Below are positions 21,295 through 32,101 of a DNA stretch of 64,000 nucleotides, in pieces (position 1 is the first letter of the stretch; each line of letters opens with the position of its first letter). The stretch is taken from positions 8,988,001-9,052,000 of the forward strand of contig NC_088320.1 of the NCBI RefSeq assembly GCF_910592395.1. Reading direction: 5' to 3'. The notes under the pieces were generated by a model that was not told the origin of the DNA, made no database searches, and was given only the letters and a program-made list of their open reading frames with translations. The stretch is from Lineus longissimus. Lineage: Eukaryota; Nemertea; Pilidiophora; Heteronemertea; Lineidae. The position numbers were made by a program, and so were the translations under genes.

Positions 21295-22240
21295 TTGTTC
21301 AATGCTTTGATTTTCAATGACATGCTCATCTCTGGAGTCACCAATTGCGGTAAAACAAATTTTGCCCTTGACCTCTTAGAAAAGGAGTATCGTAACAAGT
21401 TCCATAGCATAGTCATTTTCTGTCCAACATATTTCAATAATAAGACATATAAAAGGATATGGATTTACCAAGACAACCGCGTCTACATAGTTAATCCTAA
21501 AGCAGTGGCCCGAAAGTTGGACCTTGTCCTTAGATTTGCTACTCTTACCTCTGCAGGGTCAGATACGTTATTTTTAATTGATGATTGTGCTAATTTGAGA
21601 CACAAAGAAGAAGGTGTCCGAGTTATGTAAGTTAGCCTTTTCTGGTAGGCACTAAAATCTGACTGTTTGGTTACTAGTTCAGAAGTACAATTCAGTTGTT
21701 AAAGGGAACTGGAACCGCAGAGCGATTTATTCAACTTTTCGATTTTCACCGCCCGAGAAAGTCAAACTTCCAACTTCCTATTCGAGTTCAGATTTGTAGC
21801 TCCGCCCCAGTGCCCGAGCATGCGCAGTTCAATTTGTTATTATTGAGAATCATGTGAGAATCACGTGAGTCATGCGATCTTTCATTCATGAGTTTTCGTA
21901 GTAAATTCCATAGTAGTGACGTCACTCAATGATTGACAGCTAGGCACCATGTTTCATTCATGCCTCGTTCTGATCACCCGATACGCGGAAAATGAAAACG
22001 AGGTCATACGAACTGGCTGGGCGGTTTCAGTTCCCTTTAAGGACTTCAGAGAGAACATTAGACTTAGTCCTGTTTTTTAACAAAGATGAATCAGCCATGA
22101 AAGATGCCTTAGAAGAAAACAGTGTTTATATTCCTAAGACCAAGAACCGGAATTACACAGAAGAACTTAAAGTGAAAAAGGTGATCAAACTTTATCATCA
22201 GGCTGCAACATCCATTCGGGTTTACTCTATCTTCTTTTAA
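21295..22240 (+). pseudogene. Polinton packaging ATPase, copy 2 (split by a MITE)
   Basis: The first 111 codons carry the Walker A motif GVTNCGKT (residues 14-21), IVIFCPTYFNNKT and the Walker B motif TLFLIDD (91-97). A frame change near 21605 ends the open frame, and the next stretch continues in another frame as LAFSGRH and VWLLVQKYNS. A 334-bp MITE with TTAA duplications then splits the gene at 21703-22036. The C-terminal part resumes (LDLVLFFNKDESAMKDALEE). It would drive DNA packaging in a Polinton virion. It is convergent with gene F. Confidence 0.8.
21703..22036. mobile_element. 334-bp MITE with TTAA target duplication
   Basis: Terminal inverted repeats AGGGAACTGGAACCGC (21703-21718) and GCGGTTTCAGTTCCCT (22021-22036) match at 15 of 16 positions. 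They are flanked by TTAA at 21699-21702 and 22037-22040. Copy 1 has the uninterrupted site near 3975 (CAGTTGACAAGGACTTC), which confirms the insertion. TTAA duplication is typical of piggyBac-type movers, though the ends are not a textbook match. No coding capacity. Confidence 0.85.
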
Positions 22241-22259
22241 TTAACTTCTCTTCCTCTTT

Positions 22260-22680
22260 CTAAAAAAAGTAGTAGACCACTATGCCTACAGCACTCATAC
22301 CTAAGACAATCCATAGGTATTCGTATTTCTTCATTTCATCACTTGGTTGGTAATAGTCACTTAATTGAGTTATTTTTAGATATTTTTACTATTTTCTCAG
22401 GGTGAAAGTGGTTGTAAACAGTAAGAGCAGCATCAGTATTATTAAAATCAATAGCAGCCTGGTTCTCTCTCTTAATTTCAAGGTTAACGAAGTCAACTAC
22501 ATTCTTTCTATGTTCTTAATATTCTTCTGATGTTTTATTTAACTCTTCCATAGCCCTATTATGTCTTTTAGTTTCAGCTTCGTAGCTGTTCTTGTCTAGT
22601 GTTTTAAAAAGGTAACCAGATCCAGTAAATGATACTGTGTTTACTAAAGCCCCTCCAATCATCATAGCAATACCTGCCAT
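22260..22680 (-). pseudogene. Polinton protein F, copy 2 (membrane-anchored coiled coil)
   Basis: ATG at 22678-22680 in AATTAAATG, directly after the TAA of gene E. A hydrophobic N-terminus (MAGIAMMIGGALVNTVSFTG) is followed by a long charged helix (KRHNRAMEELNKTSEE, DFVNLEIKREN). A C-terminal membrane helix (YLWIVLGMSAVGIVVYYF) ends at TAG (22260-22262). An in-frame TAA and at least one frameshift break it; the span is 421 bp. Proteins of this plan recur in Polintons. The function is unknown, perhaps linking capsid and membrane. Confidence 0.65.
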
Positions 22681-22745
22681 TTAATTAGGTTGATTTCCCT
22701 TTATCAAAAATTGAAATCTTACATCAAAACCATTAAGGTCGACCT
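22681..22745 (-). pseudogene. C-terminal scrap of Polinton gene E, copy 2
   Basis: The translation NGFDVRFQFLIK just before the TAA at 22681-22683 matches the alternative-frame end of gene E in copy 1 (near 4665-4700). The rest of gene E is missing in this copy. It was replaced upstream by unrelated sequence. Confidence 0.55.
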
Positions 22746-23220
22746 AGAAAACAAAGTGCATCAAGGCTATCCGAACCTACGGGCAAGAATTATAACAAAA
22801 GCTGGTTAAAATAAACTGAGTGATTATTTACAAAAATAAACGTATGTAACGGATATTAAACCCAAGAAAAATAGTTCATAGAAGCACGTTACTACTATTT
22901 CTAGCAACAGTCCAAAAATTCTTATAGCGATAAGTGTTCAGTGTTCAGCAAAAGGAATCTTACTCACGACAATGTTCAACGTTCAGTAGATATCAAAGGG
23001 ACAGTTCCGGCGGGGGTATAAGCAACGAATTATTAGAAAAATGGGGTGACATTCGGCCTGCCGATCCTCGACGAGATACAGTGCAGGAATTGGGTCGCTT
23101 CGACCCTGTATGCCCTCAGGCAGGAAGATATAGAAAAGGATATCAACGGCACCAACGCCAGGAACAGATTCTGACCACGTCCACGACAGTGGTATAGCCG
23201 CGTTTCACGACGACTCGTAT
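22746..23220. other. Sequence replacing most of gene E; no gene recognised
   Basis: Frames at 22934-23197 (plus) and 23033-23245 (minus) are open but give no recognisable protein. This is probably an inserted or rearranged repeat. A partial copy of the 45-bp repeat begins near 23148. Confidence 0.35.
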
Positions 23221-23385
23221 GGCACCAACGCCAGGAACGGTACACTGCAGTCTTGCAGTCACAGCGGCACCAACGCCAGGAATGTTACACTGCAGTCTTG
23301 CAGTCACAGCGGCACCAACACCAGGAACGGTACACTGCAGTCTTGCAGTAACAGCGGCACCAACACCAGGATATCAGTCGGAGCT
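23221..23385. repeat. 45-bp tandem repeat, about 3.5 units
   Basis: GGCACCAACGCCAGGAA begins units at 23221, 23266, 23311 and 23356. Each unit continues with TACACTGCAGTCTTGCAGT, which contains the palindrome ACTGCAGT. The period is 15 codons, so it reads as a repeated hydrophobic peptide in the minus strand. That extends the gene D frame artificially. Confidence 0.85.
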
Positions 23386-23389
23386 CCTT

Positions 23390-23636
23390 CCGTAAAACAG
23401 GTCCTGCACTGTCCTCGGTGACCATCAGGTATGGTAATAAGTGTCATGTATTTATTCCTTAACTTGATTTTGTTATTCTTCCTAGCTTCACTTATGTTGT
23501 GAGAGGAACAATGTATTCCTGCATAAGTTAAACTAATACTAGATGCATTCTGAATTTCCTTGTTGATATTGATAACTAAATCACTTGAACTCTGTTCTGG
23601 GTAGTCTCTGGAATCAATGTTTAACACAGTTTTCAT
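23390..23636 (-). pseudogene. Polinton virion-type protein D, N-terminal part
   Basis: The frame starts at 23636 with MKTVLNIDSRDYPEQSSSD and continues with SISLTYAGIHCSS and LRNKYMTLITIPDG. It then runs into the 45-bp repeat array. This N-terminal pattern is shared by minor-capsid or spike-like proteins of Polintons and related viruses, so a virion role is likely but not proven. About 80 codons remain and the C-terminal part is lost. Context before the ATG is TTAATTGA. Confidence 0.5.
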
Positions 23637-24984
23637 TCAATTAACTAACATCTATATCATAATACTATAAGGCGGCTCGCTAAAGTGCCATTTGGGGGTC
23701 GTGTTTCGTCTGGAAATTTTGCACGTTTGCAGGTGATATGTTATCCTGATGCAACGTCATGTTTATTTTCGGAAATTTACTTCAGCGGAGCACTAATGAG
23801 GGATTTTTAATCGGACACGGTCAATTCTCCTTACAACTCACGGAAGCAAAGCCATTGCTGTTTAGTTATGCAGGGGATTAATGAATCACCTGCACTCCCA
23901 CCCCACAGGGTGACTAACACTACCTGTTGAACGGCTGGCTGTAGGGGGGTGATTGGAACAGCCTGTACACGTGTTGACCTGCTGAACCAAGGTTAATGTT
24001 ATTTTTCAATCCACGATTGTAGGCCTAGGTCACCTGATCTTCGAGATTTCGCGGGGAAAGAAATTGTAAACAAACGTATGTGTGCAGTTCAAATGTAAAC
24101 AAAAATGTATTTTTGGTATTTTCGGTTGCTGGACTTGGGTTTTCCCGCAGTAAGGAGCTGGGGTCAAATTGGTGGTCTATTGTTTATGGGTGCTGTGTTA
24201 GCCAGAGCTAACCCGTGATAATGAAGGTTACCATGGTATGTTTATGAGCTCACCACAGCTCTCAATACTTGATCTGAAGAGGCGCGCTGAACCTGAAATG
24301 GCCTTATCAGGGAGCTGCTCACGGTGCTGAACTTCTAGCTTGCCTGTCGAGTAAGTGCCTTGCCCGAGACCTGGCTACATGTAGGAGGAGCACGCATTTT
24401 AAAGTTATAGTAGTGATAGTGCAATTGGTTCGAGCCATTTGGAGGCCGACATGTGAAGGCCTATCTGCATGGGTACTCCTTCTCCGTATAAAAAGGCGCA
24501 TATTGCTGACGAAGGAACGAGGCATATCCTCATCATCTCTATCGGACCAACTGATATACTTTTATATGCACGCATACAGCACGCCACAGCTAGGTCCGAG
24601 TCTGTGGACAAATGGTTGGTTTAATTTGTCTCTTCGATATGGCTCCTTTGATATTGCATTAGATGTTTATTGCAATTCAATCTATTCAAGGTATAGCCCA
24701 TTTGAACCTGCCTGCGCCACGGGTACAATGCTAGTAACTAATTATTTATTGCATTAATACATTTAGATACAGTCCATTGACTACAGTTGGCTTTATTGGT
24801 GGATCCATTTATTAAGATGGAAAATCAATAAGTAATTGACAAATATCTATTATTGATGTTGTAAAGAAGCAATCTGATAGTTACTGATGTTTACCTGAGC
24901 ATCAGAAACCACGAATATGTGCATTTTGTATGGCCCATTTCCTATGTCTTTTGTTATCGATAACCGTATTCCATCCTTTGTGTT
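23637..24984. other. About 1.3 kb without a recognised gene, probably inserted
   Basis: This stretch separates gene D from the broken end of the capsid gene. Frames near 24319-24757 overlap on both strands without similarity. No terminal repeats were found. It probably replaced the capsid gene's C-terminal end. Confidence 0.4.
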
Positions 24985-26098
24985 TTAGAGCTTTTTACCT
25001 GAACCATGGAGACGGTTGTCCTCTGTGGTTCTCAAGTCCAACCACAACCCGTAGTGATTCGAGTCACCATAGTATTTCTCCATTGCCATGTAACAGTCAT
25101 GAATTTTCTTTAGATTCTCAGACATGAAATGCTTCTTATTTTCCTCCCATTGGTCCATTATTCTCAATCCTTCGAGGAACACTTGATTAGAAACACCCTC
25201 TATTGTAATCTGTACTAGTGATATTGGGGTTTTCGAAAATCTCAGAAACTCTAGATTCATCGACATAATCAGACACGAATAGAAGCAATATGCCTTTAAT
25301 TGACATCCTTTGAAAATTAATGTTCTCGTTTATTAAGGTTTCATTGAAAGTAACATTGACATTCTTGAAATGGTCTACCCAATCGTAAAAGATTGAGAAT
25401 CCAGAGTTTTACCTGGTACTTAGTTGACTTGCAATCATTTTGTTAGTTACTGTGCCGTACTCAAAACAGATGTTTTCAAGTTTGTAGTTCATAGCTACAG
25501 TTATGTCTGTTACTATTATTTCCTCCTTGGGTGCTTATGTAATCTCAATAATCACATCCTCGGGAATTGGAAACTTGTAAATGGAGCATGATTGTAAAAC
25601 ATCTCAAAATCTAATGGTATCTTGTATCAAGTACCAAACACTTTCTTAAGTGTCTTTTCATCACTAGTTTCACCGTTAATATTAGCTTGAGATACACTAT
25701 ATCTTAACTTCCTTAGGTTATATGACTGAATACCTGGAAATACCCTATTGTTTCTTTCCTCCTCTGTTAACCACAAATCTTTAAATGTCGAATAATGACT
25801 GCAGTCATTGAGATAAAATATATGTTCTGTTCCCCACTTAATTACCATCTTTGTTATAAAGTTTCTACCGAGGTTATTAACCACACTATTTTTTGAATCA
25901 CCGGAAATCAGCCGACAGATAAAGAGATTCTGGTACAAATAATGTATTCTCCCTCAATGCCGGTATTCAAACATTCAATGTTTCTTCGGGATTAGCAGAA
26001 GAGGCGTTATGAGTGATAATGTGATGTTGTCTGTCAGCCTTCAAACCAAGTGGAATCTTATGTGCTCTATCAGTGTTTAGTAAATATCATGTTGCCAT
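24985..26098 (-). pseudogene. Polinton major-capsid-like protein (double jelly-roll type), broken
   Basis: From an ATG at 26096-26098, pieces read in succession. The N-terminal piece has HKIPLGLKADRQHHIITH. The 103-codon piece at 25938-25627 has NNLGRNFITKMVIKWG, KDLWLTEEERNNRVFPG and RYKIPLDFEMF. Middle pieces are interrupted. The 93-codon piece at 25266-24985 has ITIEGVSNQVFLEGLR and LWLDLRTTEDNRLHGSGKK. The order and words match the major capsid protein family of Polintons, which would form the icosahedral shell. There are several stops and frameshifts, and the last residues are missing. The ATG is preceded by AATAAATAAA. Confidence 0.65.
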
Positions 26099-26160
26099 TT
26101 TATTTATTATTAATGTAAAATTCAATATTTATTGGTAAAATTCATTATTACCTCTTACTA

Positions 26161-28329
26161 TTACCCTTTACGTGACTGGGACTTACTTCTACTTCTACTT
26201 CTACTTCTACGTTCCTTTAATACTTTAACTCCCTCTATCAATCCATAGATTATTGACCCTATAATAATAATTAATGTTATCATCATGAGTTCAGCCAGAA
26301 AACCGACAACACCAGCCACTGATTTCAATAGGAATGAGACAATAGACCCGATTATTCCAGGTAAAGCAGCTGCTGATTTTTTGGCCAGTTCCATAAGCCA
26401 GTCAGCACGAGACCATCTTTTACTTTATCTGGTATTGATGGTTCTGGTTCTGGTCCTGGTTTAGGTCCTGGTTCTGGTCCTTATTTAGGTTCTTGTGGTG
26501 TAGGTTTAGGGGCAACTTTCAGAGCGCTACTGATAGTAAAACCTAGAGTTGTGAAGATCATAACTAAAGCTGTTACTATGGCAACAATGGTTACTCCACA
26601 CGTCTTAAAAAGTAACTTAATTCTATCCTTTAGTGGAACAGTTGAATCTGGTTTAATTGATACATCTTTTATTAAACGTTTAGCTCTTTCAATTTGTGAC
26701 TCCCTCTCATTGTCTAACTCAAACACATTTTGTTGTTCCTTACTCAGTTGGTCTTTCGTTTTATCAATTTGTTTCTTTAACTCTTCTTTTACATCATAAT
26801 CTTCTACTACAGAGTTTGTAAAGTCTCTTGTTAGGTTCTCAAGCTGTTTGTTTAGTTCCATTATCTGCTTATCCTTTTCCAAGTTTACTGAAGCTAAATT
26901 ATCACTAGCCCCTTTTAATGCTCTAAGTTCCCTCAAAGCATATTCTGTGAAGCCAAATTCTTTAAGTTCCTCTTCTGTGTCAGCAATCAACATATCTTTT
27001 GGTTTGGGTGATTTAATAACCTCATTGATTACTGGCTGTGTTCCATTTGATATCAACTGAGGTTGACTTAAGCCCGCTACACACGAGGGATTTCTCACCA
27101 ACTTAGTTGGTTTTAAAATTAAGAACAGGTGCACAGGTGACTGGAAGTTGAGAGTCTTTCACCCAATCACACGAAAGACATAATCCCAGCAATATTTAGG
27201 TCCTGCACTATATTTAGGCCAAAACCTTGGTCAAGGCTGAGTGCAAATATCTATTATTTCTGGCGGGGAAATCTTAGATCTAGAAACATGGCTGCCAATG
27301 ATTTTGTTGTGTACAATGAAAGGAAGAAAAAGAAGATTTTATCTATTATTATTGTAAAAAGTATCAGTGAAAAGAGGAAAAGGAGAAATCGATGGGATAA
27401 TAGGAGGTTTTGGGCAAAATCGTGGATTATGAGAAGGTACAGCATTGGCGCCTATGGCGCCTATAAAGATAAAGAGTCAAAATATGGCCCAACTATGTTG
27501 TTGACTGAATCACACGGGGAAATTTCTCCCCCACACTCCTTATATAAACAAAAAAATCCTTATATAAACAAAAGATGTCGTCGAGAAATAGAACAAGTCG
27601 GTAGTGCAGCCAGCAACTCCAACCAATCGGGCAAAGTATCAGTTACCTGGTCTGAATTCCTGTTATGAATTAAAATTCCAACTAAGTTGGTGAGAAGTCC
27701 CTCGTGTGTAACAGGCTTTACAGGTGCTGGTCCTTCCATAGGCACTGTTGTTTCACCTGGAACATATGGTATTGAACTTGGTTCAATCATTTCTTTAATA
27801 AAGTTAGAAAAATTACTATGTTGTTTTAATGTACTTTCAGAATAGAACTTTCCATCATAGGTTTAAGGAATGCCAACTCCCTGTGGTCAGGGGAGGGGAG
27901 TGGGAGAAAATTTGGTCATTTTATCTATTTGACTTGGTTTAAAGCTGTTTAAATCATCATTAACGTCAGGTAAATAATAAATGTTGTTTCCTTTAACATA
28001 AATATGTGGTGCTAGTTTTTGCTCAGTTTATTAGTATCATAATTCCAATTTGATTTACTCAATGCTTTTTCGAGTTTACCCTCAATAGCTGTGTATTGTG
28101 ATTCTTTTTCCATCAGTTCTTGTACAGTACTTCTTACTCTTTCTGGTTGAGAGAATGAAGTCTCAGTAGTTAAATTACTTTCAACACCTAGATTAGTATT
28201 GTAGCTTACATTATCATCATCACAAGGTATATTTAAAATACCAGAATCATAACTTTCGTCACTAGTATCAGTTGGTCTAAAACCATCCATTTCCCCCATT
28301 TCAAACTCATCTACTCCACCCTCTGCCAT
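26161..28329 (-). pseudogene. Polinton coiled-coil/membrane protein B (split by Harbinger-1)
   Basis: The N-terminal 105-codon frame (28329-28012) is acidic. A short Pro-rich part lies at 27790-27718. After the Harbinger insertion, the 27134-26481 frame gives EELKEFGFTEYALRELRALK, a long coiled coil and the segment LFKTCGVTIVAIVTALVMIF. Beyond a TAA and a frame change, 26394-26161 gives two hydrophobic segments and a C-terminal tail of Arg-Ser repeats (RRSRSRSRSKSQSRKG). These make one protein by comparison with other Polintons. It is probably a membrane-associated, DNA- or capsid-binding virion protein; the role is inferred. A related scrap lies at 40575-40960. Confidence 0.6.
27071..27717 (+). 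mobile_element. Harbinger-1: PIF/Harbinger deletion derivative
   Basis: The flanking target duplication is TTA (27068-27070 and 27718-27720). Terminal inverted repeats of about 45 bp begin AGCCCGCTACACACGAGGG and end with the complement, including TCACCAACTTAGTTGG in both arms. The plus-strand frame 27288-27668 begins MAANDF and contains RRFWAKSWIMRRYSIGAYGA, the N-terminal signature of Harbinger transposases. The DDE part is absent. It sits inside Polinton gene B. Confidence 0.85.
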
Positions 28330-28418
28330 ATTTATTATTTCTGAAATTATCTAATCAGAAATTATCTAATAATAAAACAATAAATGCCCACGACACTATA
28401 TCCTTAATAGGAACATTA

Positions 28419-29163
28419 AGCCCGGTCTACACTAGCCAACATGAACCAACAAATGTTGGCCAACATTGGCCAACATCGTGTTGGGCCTTGTTGCAGAGGC
28501 ATGTTTGCTATTGTTTGCCAGTGTGGACGGGTCCAAAAACAAGTGAAAACATCAGCCAACTTGTTGGCCAATGTTGGCCTATGTTAGGCCATGCTACTTC
28601 TGAACAACATGTTGGTTGGTGTTGGGCAATCAGCAGCCAATCAGGGAACAGATTTGGATCATGTGATGGAGCTACTGGGACAACATGGCAGCCTCAATGA
28701 AAGATAGAGAATGGCAATTTCAAGAAATTGAACACTTGATTTCAGAATACGAAAAGCTTCATCCATCCGCAGGAAATTCTTGAGGCTTTTGAAGTCTGAG
28801 GCCATTAACTCTTGAAGGAGGCAGTGATAGGCCCCATGCATGCTTTTTCCACAAGTATGGCTTTTGTCAGTTGCGGCGGCGACGGGGGTTAATCACAACT
28901 GAAAGAATTGCTGCTGAAGCACCTAGGCATGCTTTCTTCCTGTGGTTCTCCATTGTTTTAAAGAAAAATTGAAGAGAAATGACTGATTTTCCCTCCAAAT
29001 TGCCCTCAAATTCATGCCAAACACGGCCAAACTTAGTCAAACTTGTTTGGCAATGTTTGCCTGTGTTTGATAGTGTGGACGGGTCCCCAAACAATCGCCA
29101 ACATGATGTTGGCTCATGTTGGCCAACAATTGTTGGCGAATGTTTGCTAGTGTAGACCAGGCT
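28419..29163 (-). mobile_element. Harbinger-2: PIF/Harbinger deletion derivative
   Basis: TTA duplications at 28416-28418 and 29164-29166 flank inverted ends AGCCCGGTCTACACTAGCCA and its near-complement. Subterminal TTGGCCAACAT words repeat many times. The minus-strand frame 28841-28659 contains GAYHCLLQELMASDFKSL and FLRMDEAFR, the N-terminal region of a Harbinger transposase. The catalytic region is missing. It lies in the 3' part of Polinton gene A. Confidence 0.85.
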
Positions 29164-29303
29164 TTAGTACTAGTGCTGGTATCATTTTGTCTGTTAGCCC
29201 CTACAGTGGTAGTAACATGAGGATCCTTAACTGTCTCAACAATAGTCTTAACCTTTATTTTCTTAACACCTGAGCCTTCCATCATTAGAGGAGGTAAAGT
29301 CTT

Positions 29304-29446
29304 TGTAGCGTTGTTACATAGTGCATTTTATATCGACCTTGCCCCGGTGCCATTCCTGTATTGTTGAGTTCATATTTTAGGAATTTAATAAAGCATGTAA
29401 TCCGAGAATCATATTTCATCTATTTCTATGACCGAAAGACCTTATA
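29304..29446 (+). repeat. Gypsy-C 5' LTR
   Basis: 143 bp, beginning TGTAGCGTTGTTACATAGTG and ending in GACCTTATA. AATAAA lies inside (TTTAATAAAGC). A primer-site-like TGGCGACGAGGA follows from 29450. Confidence 0.9.
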
Positions 29447-29566
29447 AAATGGCGACGAGGAAAACTAATAGACTTTCAGAAGTATACAGTAGGAAGTTAA
29501 CACTGCAAAGGTGGTCCAGGTTACCCTGACTAGCCATAATTCTTCCAAAAAGTTCTATAAAACGAT

Positions 29567-30391
29567 GTGAAACGGTCGCATCGAAATTTCGCAAAATCGC
29601 GGAAATCAACAATCGCGTCGAATCTCGGTCTACCAGCTGTCGAAACGTTTGATCAAATCCTTGGCAATGATCAGTCCAATGCCGGTACGCTTTGGGATAA
29701 ATGGATCAAGAGAGTGGAGAACTATTTATGTGCTATAAACATCACGAATGAGGCGCGAAAAAGGGCGATGATTCTTCATTTGATCGGTCCAAGAAGTTTC
29801 GATGAATTTGAGACAATTCCTGAAACTGTTGATGACTTTGCAACTGCAAAAACAAAACTGACGGCTATACTTCAGGCCTAAAGTAAACGTGGAATATGCG
29901 AAAATTCAGTTCCGTACGCAAAAACAGGCTGCTACTGAGACAACCGATCAGTATCATACAAGGTTATGTCAAATGGTGGAATCGTGTGGTTTTACTGAAA
30001 AAGACGTCGAGATCAAGTCACAACTCACTCAAACTATGAGAGATTCAAAAGACAGAAAGAAGGCATTAAGTATGACAATGGCTTTGACCGATGTTCTGTC
30101 GGAGGCCCGCAACAAAGAGTACAGAATGTAGAAATTGAGAAATCCTTAGTTTCTTCTGCACAAAAACCATTTTTGAACTCTGTATCTGAAAAGAAAGCTA
30201 AGCCAAAGTTTTCAACTCAGTCAAAGAACCTGAAATTCTACAACTGTGGTGGCTCCTACTCGCATGCAAATGGTCCAGATTCCTGTCCGGCATGCGGCAC
30301 AACATGCTCGATATGTTCGAAACCAAACCATTTCACGAGCCTATGCAAGTCAAAAGAAAAAGAGAAACCGAATTTCAGAGGCGGCAAGTAA
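29567..30391 (+). pseudogene. Gypsy-C gag (broken)
   Basis: Three open pieces (29567-29881, 29889-30131, 30173-30391) together give a gypsy gag. The first has TLWDKWIKRVENYLCAINIT and FDEFETIPETVDDFATAKTK. The second has QAATETTDQYHTRLCQMVES. The third ends with paired zinc-binding motifs CPACGTTCSIC and NHFTSLCKSK. It would coat element RNA in virus-like particles. Stops at 29879-29881 and 30129-30131 and frame changes inactivate it. The Mag/K02A2.6-like style resembles Gypsy-A. Confidence 0.75.
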
Positions 30392-30448
30392 CCAGGATTG
30401 TAGAAAAGGAAACTAAAACGTGCCCAAGTCAATGAAGTTTCAACAAAC

Positions 30449-30787
30449 GTGTTCGATTCCGATTCTGATGTTGAGGATCACTACCTTTTCGCAACGAACT
30501 TAGCAAATCCAAAAGAGTTTGTAAGCACACCTCCGAGATTCAAAGTCAAGATCAATGACATTGAACTTTCAATGGTGGCAGATAGTGCTGCGACATGCTC
30601 GATTGTTGACGAAGCAACTTACATCACATTTCTCAAAAACTTTCCTCTGACTAACACTCACCAAAGGGTAAACCCCTATGCACGTGAGGCTATACGGCCT
30701 CTGGGTGAACTATCATGTGTAATTTCATGTAATGGTAGACAAGTCCAGGACACAGTCTTTGTCCTTTCAGTTGCCTTCTCAGTGTGA
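30449..30787 (+). pseudogene. Gypsy-C protease region
   Basis: A 112-codon frame contains MVADSAATCSIVDEATY, an aspartic protease active-site region. The usual D-S/T-G triad reads D-S-A here, so activity is doubtful. The rest fits a retropepsin fold by position. It follows gag and precedes RT, and stops separate it from both. Confidence 0.65.
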
Positions 30788-30992
30788 AGTCTAGTCAGGC
30801 CCAGGGACTTTTGGTGATTGCAGACCATACAGTATGCTCCATGTTAGTTGCAGACAAATTTGTTCAAGACAACCCCGTCTAAGAGTATTGGAAAATTAAG
30901 GGGCAAGGCCTTCAAACTTCACATTGATAAGACAGTTAAACCAGTGGTGCAGAAAGATCATTTCACACCAGAAAAAAGGTTGAACAAAAGAA

Positions 30993-31830
30993 TTGAACAG
31001 GCTTGTTGATGCTGACATATATGAAAAGGCTGATGGTTACCCTACTACTTGGGTATATCCTATTGTTGTAGTTCCTAAAAAGGGCACTGATGAGGATATC
31101 CACATATGTGTTGACATAAAAGTAGCAAACCAAGCCATAATAAGGGGGAGACATCCTACTCTCACGATAGACGACATTGCAGATCATCTCAATGGCTGCA
31201 CGGTATTTTTTAAGATTGACCTCCATCAGGGCTACCTACAATTAGAATTAGATGAGGAATCGCTTCACATTACGACTTTTGTGACCCACCTGGGTCTGTA
31301 CAGGTCCAAAAGGCTGAGCTTCGGAATCACTAGCTCTAGTGAGATTTTTCAGAAAGCTGTCGAAGAGGCCACTGCTGGTATCAAGCAGGTTTTGAACATC
31401 TCAGATGATCTAATCATAGGTGGTAAAGGTCAACAAGATCACGATGAAGGTCTGATCAAGGTGTTGGTAGCATTGTTAGAAAATGGTTTCACCATTAACT
31501 TGCAAAAGTGTTTATTTAGCGTGCCCGAGTTACACTTTTCCGGTATGAAGTTTTCAAAAGATGGTATGCAACCCGATTCGAGTAAAATCGATGCCTTAAT
31601 GAAGATGGTGCCATCATCCAGTGTGCCAGAGGTACTCAGTTTATTAGGTATGTTGAACTACAGTTCAAGGTTTATTCCAAAGAGACCAGGGTAATGTTAT
31701 CAAAACGGTATCATATGGTAGTCGATCGTTTACCCCAACTGAACAGCGTTACTCACAGTCGAAGCGCTGGCAATCGTCTTGGCGTGTGAGCATTTCCATA
31801 TTTATATTAATATGGTAAGCCGGTGGTCAT
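30993..31830 (+). pseudogene. Gypsy-C reverse transcriptase and RNase H scrap
   Basis: The 233-codon frame 30993-31694 carries VFFKIDLHQGYLQLELDEES (first catalytic Asp) and ISDDLIIGG in place of the usual YxDD. LLGMLNYSSRFIPK then leads towards RNase H. From about 31690 to 31830 another frame gives a short RNase H piece (SYGSRSFTPTEQRYSQ, then a frame change). A deletion has removed the RT-RNase H junction and the whole integrase. Copying would be impossible without help from another element. Confidence 0.75.
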
Positions 31831-31959
31831 ACATACAGTTCATAAGCCGTAACTGGGAATATTTGGGAAGCTAAGAGGTACACTCCCAATGCGCCTAGAA
31901 TGATGGAATCTCCGACTCCAACCATACTCACCCGGTATCCGGTATCAGGAAGGAAGATA

Positions 31960-32101
31960 TGTAGCGTTGTTACATAGTGCATTTTATACCGACCCGGCCC
32001 AGGTACCATTCCTGTATTGTTCGAGTTCGTATAAGGAATTCAATAAAGCATATAATCCGAGAATCATATTTCATCTATTTCTATGACCGAACGACCTCAT
32101 A
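31960..32101 (+). repeat. Gypsy-C 3' LTR
   Basis: 142 bp, starting TGTAGCGTTGTTACATAGTG and ending GACCTCATA, followed by the GTCTT duplication. A short purine stretch (AGGAAGGAAGA) precedes it as a likely polypurine tract. Confidence 0.9.

Larger units (their letters stand above)
29304..32101 (+). mobile_element. Gypsy-C: old, internally deleted Ty3/gypsy element
   Basis: LTRs at 29304-29446 and 31960-32101 with target duplication GTCTT (29299-29303 and 32102-32106). Internal order is gag, protease, RT, then an RNase H scrap. Integrase is missing. About ten substitutions and small indels between LTRs of about 142 bp suggest roughly 8% divergence, making it the oldest of the three LTR elements here. 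It interrupts Polinton gene A. Confidence 0.9.

Noticed and set aside
26551-27060. Plus-strand ORFs opposite the coiled-coil gene
   Set aside because: Low-complexity Ser/Leu-rich translations antisense to a clear coiled-coil protein.
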